Shown here in pieces: positions 38,104 to 48,532 of a stretch of 64,000 nt of DNA (its first letter is position 1; every line of letters begins with the position of its first letter). The notes beneath the pieces are model-generated. The model saw only the letters and a list, made by a program, of their open reading frames with translations. It had not been told where the DNA came from and made no database searches. Origin of the DNA: Chromatium okenii (GTDB lineage Bacteria; Pseudomonadota; Gammaproteobacteria; Chromatiales; Chromatiaceae); the NCBI RefSeq assembly GCF_002958735.1, contig NZ_PPGH01000037.1:620001-684000 (forward strand), written 5' to 3'. Position numbers and translations under genes: made by a program.

Positions 38104-38113
38104 GAAAAGATTT

Positions 38114-40711
38114 TCAAAGATGGTTGTTGACCCAGTCGGCAACCAGCGCCAGCGCCGCCGGCAATCCAGCCGGATCAGTGCCGCCCGCCTGCGCCATATC
38201 GGGACGACCGCCGCCCTTGCCGCCAACCTGCGCTGCGACGACGCCGATCAATTCGCCCGCTTTGAAGCGATTGGTCAAATCTTTGGTCACGCCCGCCACT
38301 AAACTGACTTTGCCGTCAGCGACCGTCGCCAACACTACCACCGCTGAACCGAGTTTATCTTTCACTTGATCGAGCGTGTCGCGCAGCGTTTTCGGCTCCG
38401 CGCCAGCCAGCTCCACCGCTAACACCTTGATTCCATTCACCAGCACCGCTGACTCGCCACATCTTGCCCAGCAGCGGCCGCGAGCTTGGCTTTCAGTTGC
38501 GCCAGCTCCTTTTCCAAACGCCGACTGCGCTCCAGCAATTGCTCACGCGCTCGCCAGCATCTTCGCGCCCGCCTTGACCAATTCCGCCACGCGCAGCAGC
38601 CGCTCCTCATCTGCCGCAATTTCATTGAGCGCAGTCGCGCCGGTCGTCGCCTCAATCCGTCGCACACCCGACGCGATGCCCGTTTCGCTGAGAATTTTCA
38701 CCAGCCCGATGTCGCCAACTGCCTTGACGTGCGTGCCGCCGCACAGCTCAGTCGAAAACTCGCCCATCCGCAGCACCCGCACCTGCGCCGCATATTTCTC
38801 GCCAAACAGCGCCATCGCGCCGGTCGCCTTGGCATCGTCCAAACTCATAATCCGCGTTTCGACCAGATGATTGGCGCGAACTTCGCGGTTAATCAACTGC
38901 TCAATGGTGCGCAACTGCTCGCGGCTGATCGGCGCAAAGTGTGAAAAATCAAAGCGTAAGCGCGTCGGCCCAACCTGCGAGCCTTTCTGCTGCACATGTT
39001 CACCGAGCACCTGCCGCAGCGCCGCGTGGAGCAAATGAGTTGCCGAATGATTCAGCGCGATGGCGTGACGGCGCTCGGCATCCACCCGCGCCGTTACTCG
39101 GTCGCCAACGGTCACTTGCCCAGCGGTGACGCGCCCGACGTGAATCACTGCGCCAGCGCCTTTTTTGTGCGTGTCCCGCACCTCAAACCGCGCCGCTTCC
39201 GTCGTCAGCTCGCCGCAATCGCCAACTTGCCCGCCGGATTCACCATAAAACGGCGTTAAATCAAGCACGACCAAACCGTCATCGCCGCTGTTGAGCGCGT
39301 CGCACGAGTGCCCGTCACGATACAGCGCCACCACCGTCGCCTCGTCCTGCAACCGCTCATAACCGCAGAAATCGGTTTGACCTTGAATCTGAATCTCCAG
39401 CGCCTGCCCACCGCCGAACTGACTCGCCGCCCGCGCCCGTTCTTTTTGCTGCGCCATCGCCGCCTCAAAGCCAGCCATATCCAGCGTCAAGCCGCGCTCG
39501 CGGGCGATGTCGGCAGTGAGATCGGTCGGAAAACCAAAGGTGTCGTAGAGTTTGAACACGGTCGCGCCGGGAATTTGCTGGCTCGTCAGTCCGGCAATCG
39601 CCTCGTCAAGAATCCGCATTCCGTGCTCCAGCGTTTCCGCAAAGCGTTGTTCTTCCTGCACAATCACGCGCTCAATCTGCGCTTGTTCCCTGACCAGTTC
39701 GGGATACGCGCCACCCATTTCCGCCACCAGCGCCGGCACGAGCTGATGAAAAAATGGCGTGGTGCAGCCGAGCCGATGCCCGTGCCGAATCGCTCGCCGC
39801 ATGATCCGCCGCAGCACATAACCGCGCCCTTCGTTGCTGGGCGTCACGCCATCCGCAATTAAAAACGCCGTCGAACGAATGTGATCAGCAATCACGCGCA
39901 GCGATTTGTCAGCGGGATCGGCGCAGTCGGTCAGCGCCGCTGCCGCCGCAATCAGGCGTTGAAATAGGTCAATGTCATAATTGCTGTGGACGCCCTGCAA
40001 CACTGCCGCGAGCCGCTCCAGCCCCATGCCGGTATCAACCGACGGACGCGGCAGCGGCGTCAAATGCCCTTCAGCATCGCGGTTGAACTGCATGAATACG
40101 AGATTCCAAATCTCAACGTAGCGGTCGCCATCTGCGTCCGCTGAACCGGGCGGACCGCCAGCGATCTCCGCGCCGTGATCGTAAAAAATCTCCGAGCACG
40201 GTCCGCACGGTCCGGTATCGCCCATCGACCAAAAGTTGTCTTTCGCGCCGCAGCGCGAAAACCGCGTCGGATCAATGCCGATCTCGTGGAGCCAGATATT
40301 CGCAGCGTCGTCGTCGTCCTCAAACACCGTCACCCACAATCGCGCCGGCGGCAGCGCCAGCACTCGTGTCAAATAATCCCACGCAAAACCAATGGCTTCG
40401 CGCTTGAAATAGTCGCCGAAGCTGAAATTGCCCAGCATTTCAAAAAAGGTGTGATGGCGGGCGGTGTAGCCGACGTTTTCTAAATCGTTGTGTTTGCCGC
40501 CAGCGCGGACGCAGCGTTGCGAGGTCGTGGCGCGGACGTAACTGCGGCGTTCACGCCCTAAAAACACATCTTTGAATTGCACCATGCCCGCGTTGGTAAA
40601 TAGCAGCGTCGGGTCATGCGCGGGCACTAGCGAACTGGAAGCGACACGTTCGTGTTGGCGTTGGGCGAAATAGTCGAGAAAGCTGGCGCGGAGCGCGGCA
40701 CTGGTGGTCAT
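38114..40711 (-). CDS. alaS: Alanine-tRNA ligase (C-terminus frameshifted as read)
   Basis: AlaRS charges tRNA-Ala. Reading from [20 protein letters not shown], the aminoacylation domain ([37 protein letters not shown]) and the editing domain ([34 protein letters not shown]) are intact in one frame to about 38560. Then the coiled region ([20 protein letters not shown]) and the C-Ala domain ([20 protein letters not shown], ending VADWVNNHL) lie in other frames. Two indels near 38560 and 38450 separate them. A near-full length of about 865 residues is restored if they are errors. As an essential gene it argues that the frameshifts are not real. recX lies upstream. Confidence 0.93.
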
Positions 40712-40742
40712 GGTCAAAACTTCTCGCAAATATCCTGTCTAA

Positions 40743-41189
40743 TCAGCGCAGTATGCGCACAATTAAGTCTGTCGGAAAACCGCGCTGTTCGAGAAAACGA
40801 GCGCGGCGGCCATAATCGGCGCGGTCAGTCGGCGCGGTATTTCCAAATCGCCGTTGATGAGCAGCAGCAATACACTCCGCCCATTCATTTTTTACCGGTT
40901 CGAGCGCCTGTTCAATTAGCGTTCCGCTTAATCCTTTTTCGCGCAATTCGCCACGAATACGCAGCACACCAAAACCTTTTTTCATACGCTCGGCAATGTA
41001 ATGTTCAGCAAATTGCGGTTCATTGATGAAGCCCTGTGTTTCAAGTTGATTGAGGACTGGATCAATGGCACTTTCAATAAAACCGCGTTGAAGCAATTTG
41101 CGCAGCAATTCGCGCTGCGTGTGATCGCGTTGCGCCAGTAAGCGCAGTGCGCAGTTTTCAATATCAATTGGGGAATCAAGCGCGGTCAT
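40743..41189 (-). CDS. recX: RecA regulatory protein RecX
   Basis: RecX binds RecA filaments and limits their extension. The 148-residue protein has the family's three-helix repeats: ALRLLAQRDHTQRELLRKLL, GFINEPQFAEHYIAERMKKG and GFGVLRIRGELREKGLS. It starts 24 bases after the recA stop and so is likely co-transcribed. Because recA here carries an intein, RecX acts on the spliced product. Confidence 0.94.
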   Translation of the reverse strand: MTALDSPIDIENCALRLLAQRDHTQRELLRKLLQRGFIESAIDPVLNQLETQGFINEPQFAEHYIAERMKKGFGVLRIRGELREKGLSGTLIEQALEPVKNEWAECIAAAHQRRFGNTAPTDRADYGRRARFLEQRGFPTDLIVRILR

Positions 41190-41212
41190 TGCAGCAAATT
41201 GTGCATGACGAT

Positions 41213-43330
41213 TTAGTCATCTTTTGTTGATTTGTTCGGCGGCAATTCATCGGTCACTGCGGGTAATAATTTGGCGCGAATTTTAGCTTCAATCGACTGG
41301 GCAATTGCAGGATTCTCGCACAGGTAATTGCGCACATTATCCTTGCCTTGACCAATACGAGTGCCGTCGTAACTATACCAAGCACCTGATTTTTCGACGA
41401 AACCTTCCGCAACGCCGATGTCAATGATCTCGCCTTCGCGGGAAATACCGTGTCCGTACAAAATATCAAACTCAGCTTGACGGAATGGCGGCGCGACCTT
41501 GTTTTTAATGACCTTGACTTTGGTCTCACTGCCGATCACTTCATCGCCTTTTTTGATATTGCCGGTGCGCCGAATATCCAATCGTACTGACGCATAAAAC
41601 TTCAGCGCATTGCCGCCAGTTGTGGTTTCTGGTGAATTATGAACGGCAACGTGATCAATCAAATAACTATGATTGCCAGCAACTTCTAAATCAAATCGCG
41701 TGCGATGACGCGGCGTCGCGGGGCGGATTTCTTTGCGTGTGATACGCATCGGAGCAGTTTTAAGCTGTGTGCGGGCATCGAGACGATGACCATTCAAATG
41801 CAGGTCAGAAGTATCGGGATGCCAATTAAAGCGTCCACGAAAATCAGGATGGAGTTTGTAATCAAGCGACGGATGCACATAAGGCGCAATCTTTTCATGC
41901 AATTGCTGCGTACGCTCGCCACTAAATAATAATGAACGCTCGCGCACTGTTGGACGTCCCATTCCAAGCTGTTCTAAACGATCCGCTAAACGTTCTTTAT
42001 CATCTATTGATAAACTCATGCACCCAATCTCGGCTTTACCATGTCCCCAATGTTCATAAGAACCCGAAAATGATCCGTCATCGCAATACCAAACCGCGAC
42101 AGCGCGAGCATCAAGCGCAGATAACATGCCATCACTCACTCGTCGCCCTTGGGCGCTATAGGCTTGACGATGCAATCCCACCAGTTGCCCCATTGGTAAA
42201 GTATCAAAACCAATACCATTACCTGTTGAGCCAATACGATTGGCAAACGGTGCCAGCATTTCATGTTTCCAATCACAATACTCGCGTTGTTTTTCACCGT
42301 GACCCACACGAAAAGCAACATTGGATTCTGATGCAAAACGCAGCGATCCGTCGCCAAGAACACCACCTAAAATCAATTGGTTTTGATCTTCAGTGAGTGC
42401 GTAATGCTTCACCGCCACCATCACTTCATCACCGATATTAAGATCGCCAGCGCGACGTTCGCCATTTGGTGTAAAAATTAAATGATTTTCCGTACAAGTC
42501 AATTTACGCCGTCCTGAACCGCCGCCAGCTGCCACTTCAAAATAAAGCCATTCCTCGGTGTCACCATTGCGAAACCAATTCACCACTGGACGCGCCGATA
42601 ATGCTCCAGTTGCTGGGTCCATTGATAACACTTCTACCGGCAGCCGTTGATTCACAATTTTGCCGATTTTTTCAGTGGTGCCATCTGCTAAAACAACGCG
42701 AGCGTGATAATCAAAACAGCCAAACATGACCCCAATTTTCATACGGATTTGGTTAATGAAAATCACGCAGCAATTGGAGCGATTGATATTGCCAGTTAAT
42801 TTGCGCAATGCCTGCGACATTAATCGCGCATGAAGTCCCATGTGCGAATCGCCCATTTCGCCTTCAATTTCTGCTTTTGGCGTTAATGCAGCGACCGAAT
42901 CAACTACAACAATATCCAGCGCACCAGAACGCACTAACATATCCGTGACTTCGAGCGCCTGTTCACCAGTGTCGGGCTGTGAAATCAGCAGGTCTTTCAT
43001 GTTGACGCCGAGCTTTTCGGCGTAAATCGGATCAAGCGCGTGCTCGGCATCGACGAATGCTGCGGTACCACCAAGTTTCTGCGCTTCAGAGATGATGTGC
43101 AGCGATAACGTAGTTTTGCCTGACGATTCAGGACCATAGATTTCGATAACCCGTCCTTTGGGAACGCCGCCGATGCCCAGCGCCAAATCAAGACCGAGTG
43201 AACCGGTGGAAATCGCTTCGACATTGCGCACTCCGCCAGTGTCGCCCATGCGCATCACCGTGCCCTTACCAAACTGCTTGTCAATTTGTGCAAGTGCGGC
43301 AGTCAACGCTTTTTTGCGGTTTTCGTCCAT
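41213..43330 (-). CDS. recA: Recombinase RecA precursor with intein
   Basis: RecA drives homologous recombination and SOS induction. The 705-residue precursor is 204 residues of N-extein ([33 protein letters not shown]alker [10 protein letters not shown] Walker B; up to RMKIGVMFG), a 361-residue intein, and 140 residues of C-extein ([20 protein letters not shown] to the acidic tail). Joined exteins give a normal 344-residue RecA. GGAG six bases upstream supports the start. The whole 2.1 kb is frame-clean. I found no clear CTGT-N8-ACAG LexA box upstream, but this was by eye only. Confidence 0.97.
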   Translation of the reverse strand: MDENRKKALTAALAQIDKQFGKGTVMRMGDTGGVRNVEAISTGSLGLDLALGIGGVPKGRVIEIYGPESSGKTTLSLHIISEAQKLGGTAAFVDAEHALDPIYAEKLGVNMKDLLISQPDTGEQALEVTDMLVRSGALDIVVVDSVAALTPKAEIEGEMGDSHMGLHARLMSQALRKLTGNINRSNCCVIFINQIRMKIGVMFGCFDYHARVVLADGTTEKIGKIVNQRLPVEVLSMDPATGALSARPVVNWFRNGDTEEWLYFEVAAGGGSGRRKLTCTENHLIFTPNGERRAGDLNIGDEVMVAVKHYALTEDQNQLILGGVLGDGSLRFASESNVAFRVGHGEKQREYCDWKHEMLAPFANRIGSTGNGIGFDTLPMGQLVGLHRQAYSAQGRRVSDGMLSALDARAVAVWYCDDGSFSGSYEHWGHGKAEIGCMSLSIDDKERLADRLEQLGMGRPTVRERSLLFSGERTQQLHEKIAPYVHPSLDYKLHPDFRGRFNWHPDTSDLHLNGHRLDARTQLKTAPMRITRKEIRPATPRHRTRFDLEVAGNHSYLIDHVAVHNSPETTTGGNALKFYASVRLDIRRTGNIKKGDEVIGSETKVKVIKNKVAPPFRQAEFDILYGHGISREGEIIDIGVAEGFVEKSGAWYSYDGTRIGQGKDNVRNYLCENPAIAQSIEAKIRAKLLPAVTDELPPNKSTKDD
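41636..42718 (-). other. RecA intein with LAGLIDADG homing-endonuclease motifs
   Basis: This 361-residue intein begins with Cys ([20 protein letters not shown], block A) and ends VAVHN before a Ser (+1). Block B is [10 protein letters not shown], with Thr76 and His79. Two dodecapeptide-like motifs, LGGVLGDGS (117-125) and [10 protein letters not shown] (207-216), mark a LAGLIDADG endonuclease. Block F/G is [20 protein letters not shown]. The penultimate His, final Asn and downstream Ser are all present, so standard splicing is expected. It interrupts RecA between Gly204 and the conserved PETTTGG segment of the DNA-binding loop L2. Confidence 0.95.
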
Positions 43331-43559
43331 CTTGATCTCCGTTAAGCGATTGATCCTAAAAATTAAATTGTAAAGTTGCCGTGTCCGGTGCGGGTCGACA
43401 AAGACCACTTTTACAACGCGGAAAGGCGGCGGATTATGGCACAGCCCAACGGATGGCGTTAGGTGTGCGCGGTGCGGGTTTGCCTCAGCGTCGGTGCTGT
43501 TACCGTGAGATCATCAATTGATATCGTTTGAAAATTACTCTCAACAGTATTGAAACGGA

Positions 43560-45137
43560 TTATTGGTAGTTTGAACACGCATCTAAAGAAGACACTTTGT
43601 AAATAATAGCAGGGCTTGGTTGGAGTAAACTTTCAGTTTTACTAGCCAATAAATCAAAAGTGCTGTTAATGCCTACTGAGAAAAAATTTAGTATGGCTGG
43701 CTTGTCTTTGATTTTCGTACTTACTTCTTCACTCAAACAAGGTGATTTTTTGTCAAGTAATTCTTTAACTATTGTTCGCTCCTCTTTAGTAAACGTCTGC
43801 GTATCAAAAATTAAATAATTCCCCAGTTCTAATACGTCATTTTTTCCATTTTTCAGTTCATCCAACGATCTTATGTTCTTTTGAGCTGCATGACCTGTCA
43901 CTCGCTTGAATAAAGCAAACATCTTAGCGTTAGTGCCAACAAAAACATTCGTGTCGTTGTGAGTCTGTGCAAAAGCATAAGTTGTCAAACTGTTAGCAGT
44001 ATGTACATGAATTAGACGTTGTTCCATTCCAGCTAACACGATTGATGGTAAAATGAAAATTGTTAGCATAAGGGTGAGAAATTTGTTAGAAAGTATCGTA
44101 AGACCATAACCTGCTAACAGAGATAGTGGTGCAACGAAAATAAGCATGTAATTCGTTTGCTTCATGATAAAAGTTAGCGGTTCCCAAGAAATAATGAAAA
44201 GAGAAAATATGCACATTAAACCAAGACTCCACCAAATTAGGAACGGAATATTTTCGTTAGTTAAATGATGAGATGTAAAACGTTTCCATATCCATAGTAC
44301 TAATGCAAACAAAGAAAGTGGTCCAAGCAGCCATGTGTGCCATATTTTTCCGAAAAGATAAACTAGATAGTAACTGGGATAAAAATAAGCATCTTCATTG
44401 CCCACTATTTTATCGAGTGAAGATTGATTGAACATCACGCGGAATACAAAAAGTGGATCTCCCGCAGCCCACCAGAAAAAAATCATGTTCGCTCCAACAA
44501 AGGTAGCAAAACCCGCTACCATCCATATCCAGCGAAAATTCCAGCGCCGAAATATCAGTGGGTATGTCAAAAAAACCAAAATATACAGAATAGCGACTAT
44601 AGGCTTAACCCAGAAAACGAATCCCGCTGATATGCCAGCGAAAAGAAAACTTATTAGGTGATCATGTTTTTCACCCAACCAAAACAAAAGAAAACTTAGA
44701 GTAATAAAAAGGGCTAATGGAGAATCCGCCATTAACCTGCCGGCAAAATGGACATGAATTGGAAGCAGTGCTAATAACAGTGCTCCAATAAAAGCGATTT
44801 TATAGCCGAGCAAACGTGTTCCAAGTACTAACACCACAGTAACTTCTAAAACTGAACAAAGGAAAGACCACAAATTAGCTGAATACTCACTCGTTCCAAA
44901 AATTGACATCAACACGGCAACGGGAAGATTGATGCCGTAACGATTTGAACCTGCATATGAAGATACAGTCCAATTACCGTGAAGAACAGAGAATGCAGCT
45001 TCTGTGTAAGTGACTTCATCTGATCCTAAAAAACCAGTATAAAAAATGATTCTAAAAAAAATTGTTATAGCTATTATGCCCATTCCTAAAAACAGTAAAG
45101 TACTGTTTTTTACGGTGCCTGTCTCAATTCCTTTCAT
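43560..45137 (-). CDS. Glycosyltransferase family 39 (ArnT/PMT-like) membrane protein
   Basis: The 525-residue integral membrane protein has about ten helices and the first periplasmic-loop motif GFLGSDEVTYTEAAFSVLHG, whose Asp-Glu pair is the metal/catalytic site of GT-C enzymes such as PMT and ArnT. It probably moves a sugar from a polyprenyl-phosphate donor to a periplasmic acceptor. It is the 3'-most gene of the minus-strand glycan cluster. The region is visibly more A+T-rich than recA and alaS. Acceptor unknown. Confidence 0.85.
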   Translation of the reverse strand: MKGIETGTVKNSTLLFLGMGIIAITIFFRIIFYTGFLGSDEVTYTEAAFSVLHGNWTVSSYAGSNRYGINLPVAVLMSIFGTSEYSANLWSFLCSVLEVTVVLVLGTRLLGYKIAFIGALLLALLPIHVHFAGRLMADSPLALFITLSFLLFWLGEKHDHLISFLFAGISAGFVFWVKPIVAILYILVFLTYPLIFRRWNFRWIWMVAGFATFVGANMIFFWWAAGDPLFVFRVMFNQSSLDKIVGNEDAYFYPSYYLVYLFGKIWHTWLLGPLSLFALVLWIWKRFTSHHLTNENIPFLIWWSLGLMCIFSLFIISWEPLTFIMKQTNYMLIFVAPLSLLAGYGLTILSNKFLTLMLTIFILPSIVLAGMEQRLIHVHTANSLTTYAFAQTHNDTNVFVGTNAKMFALFKRVTGHAAQKNIRSLDELKNGKNDVLELGNYLIFDTQTFTKEERTIVKELLDKKSPCLSEEVSTKIKDKPAILNFFSVGINSTFDLLASKTESLLQPSPAIIYKVSSLDACSNYQ

Positions 45138-45175
45138 ATAAAAAACCTCATTTTTTAATCAAATACTCAAAGTTA

Positions 45176-46311
45176 TCAAACAATTTCAGCCAATACGTTC
45201 GAAATACTCCGCGCGACTTCAGCTTGTGATTCTTCTAAACCAATCCATAACGGCAACCGCACCAGACAATCCGCCAAATGTTCGGTATGAGAAAGATCGC
45301 CATGTGTTCGTCCGTAACGTTGCCCAGCAGGGCGCTATGTAATGGCACATAATGAAACACTGGTGAAATACCCTGTAATTTTAACCGAGCAATAAATTGA
45401 TTACGGGTTTCTAAATCTGCCAGTAATAAATAATACATGTGAGCATTATGACTACATGCGGCAGGAATAATGGGGCGACGACACATACCCGCAGTTTCCG
45501 ATGCCGCAAACCAGCGGTGATAACTGTTCCATAAACCAATTCGCCGCTGCGTAATGACATCTGCTTCTTCCATTTGTGCCCATAAAAAGGCGGCAACTAA
45601 CTCGGACGGCAAATAGGAAGAGCCGAGATCAACCCAAGTATATTTATCAACTTGACCACGAAAAAATAGTGAGCGGTTAGTGCCTTTTTCACGGATGATC
45701 TCAGCACGCTCGGCAAGCTGCGGGTCATTGACTAATAATGCGCCACCCTCACCGGAAATGATATTTTTAGTTTCGTGAAAAGATAAACAACCTAAATGCC
45801 CAATTGAGCCCAGCGCCCGACCTTTATAGCTGGCCATTACACCTTGCGCCGCATCTTCAATCACCAGCAAATCATGGCGTTGGGCGATGTCCATAATGGT
45901 GTCCATTTCGCACCCAACTCCAGCATAATGAACTGGGACAATTGCCTTGGTTTTTTCGGTAATGGCGGCTTCAATTCGGGTTTCATCGATATTTAGCGTG
46001 TCTGGGCGAATATCCACAAACACCGGTATTGCTCCACGCAGCACAAACGCATTCGCTGTAGAAACAAAGGTGTAAGACGGCATAATCACTTCATCGCCCG
46101 GCTGGATGTCAGCCAAGATCGCAGCCATTTCTAATGCTGCGGTACAGGAATGAGTGAGCAGCGCCTTACTGGTTCCCGTGCGCGTTTCTAGCCAAGCATT
46201 ACATTGTTTCGTGAACTGACCATCGCCTGCCAAATGCCCATTCGCGTGAGCTTGGGCGATATACCAAAGTTCTTTACCGGTCATGTAGGGCTTATTAAAT
46301 GGAATTTGCAT
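45176..46311 (-). CDS. dTDP-4-amino-4,6-dideoxygalactose transaminase-type aminotransferase (frameshifted near the end)
   Basis: This PLP-dependent DegT/WecE sugar aminotransferase makes a 4-amino-4,6-dideoxyhexose nucleotide. It starts MQIPFNKPYMTGKELWYIAQ and has LTHSCTAALEMAAILADIQP, LVIEDAAQGVMASYKGRALG, and FHETKNIISGEGGALL with the PLP lysine. As read the frame breaks near 45325; in the next frame the protein continues RYGRTHGDLSHTEHLADCLV and ends SNVLAEIV at 45176, the normal family C-terminus. A single indel thus explains the apparent short end. Its start overlaps the acetyltransferase gene upstream by 17 bases. Confidence 0.88.
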
Positions 46312-46855
46312 CGTTTAAATCCCTGTTTTTTATAAAACGTGCTGGATTACCAGCCACTATTGTAAATGGAGCAACATCACGAGTGACCACGCTACCTGCG
46401 GCAACCACCGCTCCATCTCCAATACTTATCCCTGGTAATAATGTTGCACCTGCACCAATCCAAACGTGATGCCCTACCGTGACACTTGCAGCTTGGTCAG
46501 GAAGATCAAGTCTGTGGTAATCGTGCGTGGCACTAAGCACCCTGACCCGAGGTCCAAAGGCGCAATGATCACCAATTGTTATCTGTGCTTTATTGGTAGC
46601 CAGCATCGAGCCGTAGAACTCACATCCTCTGTTTATCCAAACTCCATTGCCAATACTGATCTTCCATGGATAGCGAAAATAAGTCTGATAATCAATCATT
46701 GAATCAGACCCTAATTTTGCAAGCATGATTTTGAATATCCAGTAACGGAATGGATGCGGAAGCAATTCTAATATGATTCGCAGTAGATTTTCGGCGAAGG
46801 AATACATGCCAAAAAGTAGGCGCTTTAGATGTATATTTAACGCATTTAACGACAT
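46295..46855 (-). CDS. WbbJ-type sugar O-acetyltransferase
   Basis: The 186-residue left-handed beta-helix acetyltransferase shows RYPWKISIGNGVWINRGCEF, ITIGDHCAFGPRVRVLSATH and HHVWIGAGATLLPGISIGDG, the typical hexapeptide layout of CysE/NodL/WbbJ enzymes with catalytic His in SATHDYH. It would acetylate a sugar hydroxyl using acetyl-CoA. GAGA lies before the start. It lies between the aminotransferase and a GtrA-family gene. Confidence 0.87.
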   Translation of the reverse strand: MSLNALNIHLKRLLFGMYSFAENLLRIILELLPHPFRYWIFKIMLAKLGSDSMIDYQTYFRYPWKISIGNGVWINRGCEFYGSMLATNKAQITIGDHCAFGPRVRVLSATHDYHRLDLPDQAASVTVGHHVWIGAGATLLPGISIGDGAVVAAGSVVTRDVAPFTIVAGNPARFIKNRDLNDANSI

Positions 46856-46869
46856 AATTTTCTCGGAAT

Positions 46870-47259
46870 TTAATCTTTTGTACGCAAATAGTTAAAAACC
46901 CAAAATTTTTGTCCTAAAAAGAAAAAGATCGCCATGTAAAAAATAAGACCCGCCATAACCCATTGATGGGGTAACTTAATATAATCGACTAGCAGCATAA
47001 TTGCTAGAAAGTTGATAGCATAACCAAGAGCATAGAGGGCAGCATAACGAGCGAGTGCGGGCGCTGCGGCTCCGCCAAATTGAAATGACCAATCTTTGTT
47101 GAAAAAGAAAGTTTGCAGAATTCCTAACAGGTAAAGCCAGGTCATCGCTGTTTTAGGACCAGCACCTAACCAAATGGCAGAAAGATAAAGAAAATAACCA
47201 AAAGCATTACTTGCAACACCGACTAAAGCATATCTTGAAAGTTGAACATGCCATTTCAT
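46870..47259 (-). CDS. GtrA-family membrane protein
   Basis: The 129-residue protein has four predicted transmembrane helices, starting MKWHVQLSRYALVGVASNAF and including FFFNKDWSFQF, the family hallmark. GtrA proteins are thought to flip polyprenyl-linked monosaccharides. The gene overlaps the WbqC-like gene upstream by four bases. Together with the GT2 gene nearby it could make and flip the sugar donor for the GT39-type enzyme. Confidence 0.88.
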   Translation of the reverse strand: MKWHVQLSRYALVGVASNAFGYFLYLSAIWLGAGPKTAMTWLYLLGILQTFFFNKDWSFQFGGAAAPALARYAALYALGYAINFLAIMLLVDYIKLPHQWVMAGLIFYMAIFFFLGQKFWVFNYLRTKD

Positions 47260-47966
47260 ATTGGTTGAGTCTCGCTTTTACGCCATCCCCAGATGTACCA
47301 AGGTGCGTCGGAACCAACATTGAAAATAAGGTCAAGAATCGAAACTCCATGCTCAAACGGCGGAAATCGCTGTGGATATTCGGGATAACCTGAGTAATCC
47401 TTCCAAATCAATTCAATGTTTGCTTCCGCGAAACGAGAAGGATCAATATAATCTTTTGCAGCCGGACCAGAAATATATCGATCTGCTTCAGCTTTAGTAA
47501 CCAATTCTAGGAGTCTTTCGAGCTTCAGACCCGAGAGGTTGTAATCTCTGGAATCTCGGAACTCTGTCTTGATATTCAGAATTTCACTTGAAATTGAGCG
47601 TATCAAGGTCTGGTTTAGAACAGAAAGGTTAGTCCACTTTTGCCCAAGATAAATATCCTCAAAAAAATCTCGATAACTGGCAAAATATGGTGATTTTCCA
47701 TAATGTTGTTGAATTGTTTTCCAGTGTTTCGCTTGCCAAGAATAATCTTTTATTTGCACTTCACAAATCAAACGATTTGAATCAGTACCTACTGGAATTG
47801 TAATCCATTCTAATCCTCTTGGTGTTTTGATTTTATTTCGATTACGCCAATCATTTTTAGTAAACTGAAGATCGTCATAAAAGATAAATAGATCGGCATC
47901 GTGGATAAGATCAAAGTAACCTTTCCAAGGAATGTAGTTGGATTGGAGGATAACGACATTTTTCAT
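47256..47966 (-). CDS. WbqC-like family protein
   Basis: The 236-residue protein starts MKNVVILQSNYIPWKGYFDL, then FIFYDDLQFTKNDWRNRNKI, the signature of the WbqC-like family found in O-antigen and glycan clusters. Its biochemistry is not firmly settled; a role in acylating or aminoacylating an amino sugar has been suggested from context. It has four-base overlaps with genes on both sides, so it is in a tight operon with the NeuD-like and GtrA genes. Confidence 0.88.
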   Translation of the reverse strand: MKNVVILQSNYIPWKGYFDLIHDADLFIFYDDLQFTKNDWRNRNKIKTPRGLEWITIPVGTDSNRLICEVQIKDYSWQAKHWKTIQQHYGKSPYFASYRDFFEDIYLGQKWTNLSVLNQTLIRSISSEILNIKTEFRDSRDYNLSGLKLERLLELVTKAEADRYISGPAAKDYIDPSRFAEANIELIWKDYSGYPEYPQRFPPFEHGVSILDLIFNVGSDAPWYIWGWRKSETQPI

Positions 47967-48526
47967 AAATTTAGCGTGTAACGTGTAAGCATTTTTATGA
48001 AACTTTCATCTGGAACTGTGCAATGGTCAGCAATTACAGCACCTGCACCAACAAAGCTATGCGAACCAACATTGACGAATCCGCATAAAGTGGCATTAGG
48101 TGAGATAAACGTATTTGCACCAACTCTAGTGTCATGGTTAATACATGTGCCAGGCCATAAAACAGTTAATGCGCCAAGTTGAACACGAACATCTACAATC
48201 GCTCCAGCCATCACCATAGCGCCTTCTCCTATCTGCGCAGTATCAGCAACATAAGCGCGTGGATGAATTAGAATAGGCGATTGATAACCTATCAATTTAA
48301 TTTTTTCCCACACAGACCAACGCGCAAGTAAATTTTTATAGCCTACCGCTACAGCAATACCATATTGAGAAGGAGGATGTGAATGTGAAATAACATCAAA
48401 ACTACCCAAGATATTAGAACCCATGCTATAATCATCCACCATTCCCACAACATCATGCCCACAATGCCGTGCTAATTCCGCAACTGTTGCAGCAAATTCT
48501 TTTGACCCATAAATTAATAAACGCAT
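47963..48526 (-). CDS. PglD/NeuD-type sugar acyltransferase
   Basis: This 187-residue acyltransferase has an N-terminal nucleotide-sugar-binding part (RLLIYGSKEFAATVAELARH) and a C-terminal beta-helix (GEGAMVMAGAIVDVRVQLGA; NHDTRVGANTFISPNATLCG, with catalytic-type His). NeuD/PglD proteins N- or O-acetylate amino sugars. It is a normal stand-alone member, unlike the lipoyl-fused relative at 24203-25357. The start codon lies six bases past the stop of the upstream GT2 gene. Confidence 0.88.
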   Translation of the reverse strand: MRLLIYGSKEFAATVAELARHCGHDVVGMVDDYSMGSNILGSFDVISHSHPPSQYGIAVAVGYKNLLARWSVWEKIKLIGYQSPILIHPRAYVADTAQIGEGAMVMAGAIVDVRVQLGALTVLWPGTCINHDTRVGANTFISPNATLCGFVNVGSHSFVGAGAVIADHCTVPDESFIKMLTRYTLNL

Positions 48527-48532
48527 GTTAAA

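Noticed and set aside
43331..43500. LexA box before recA
   Set aside because: No CTGT-N8-ACAG or close match was seen by eye; a weak CTGTTGAGAG does not have the right second half.
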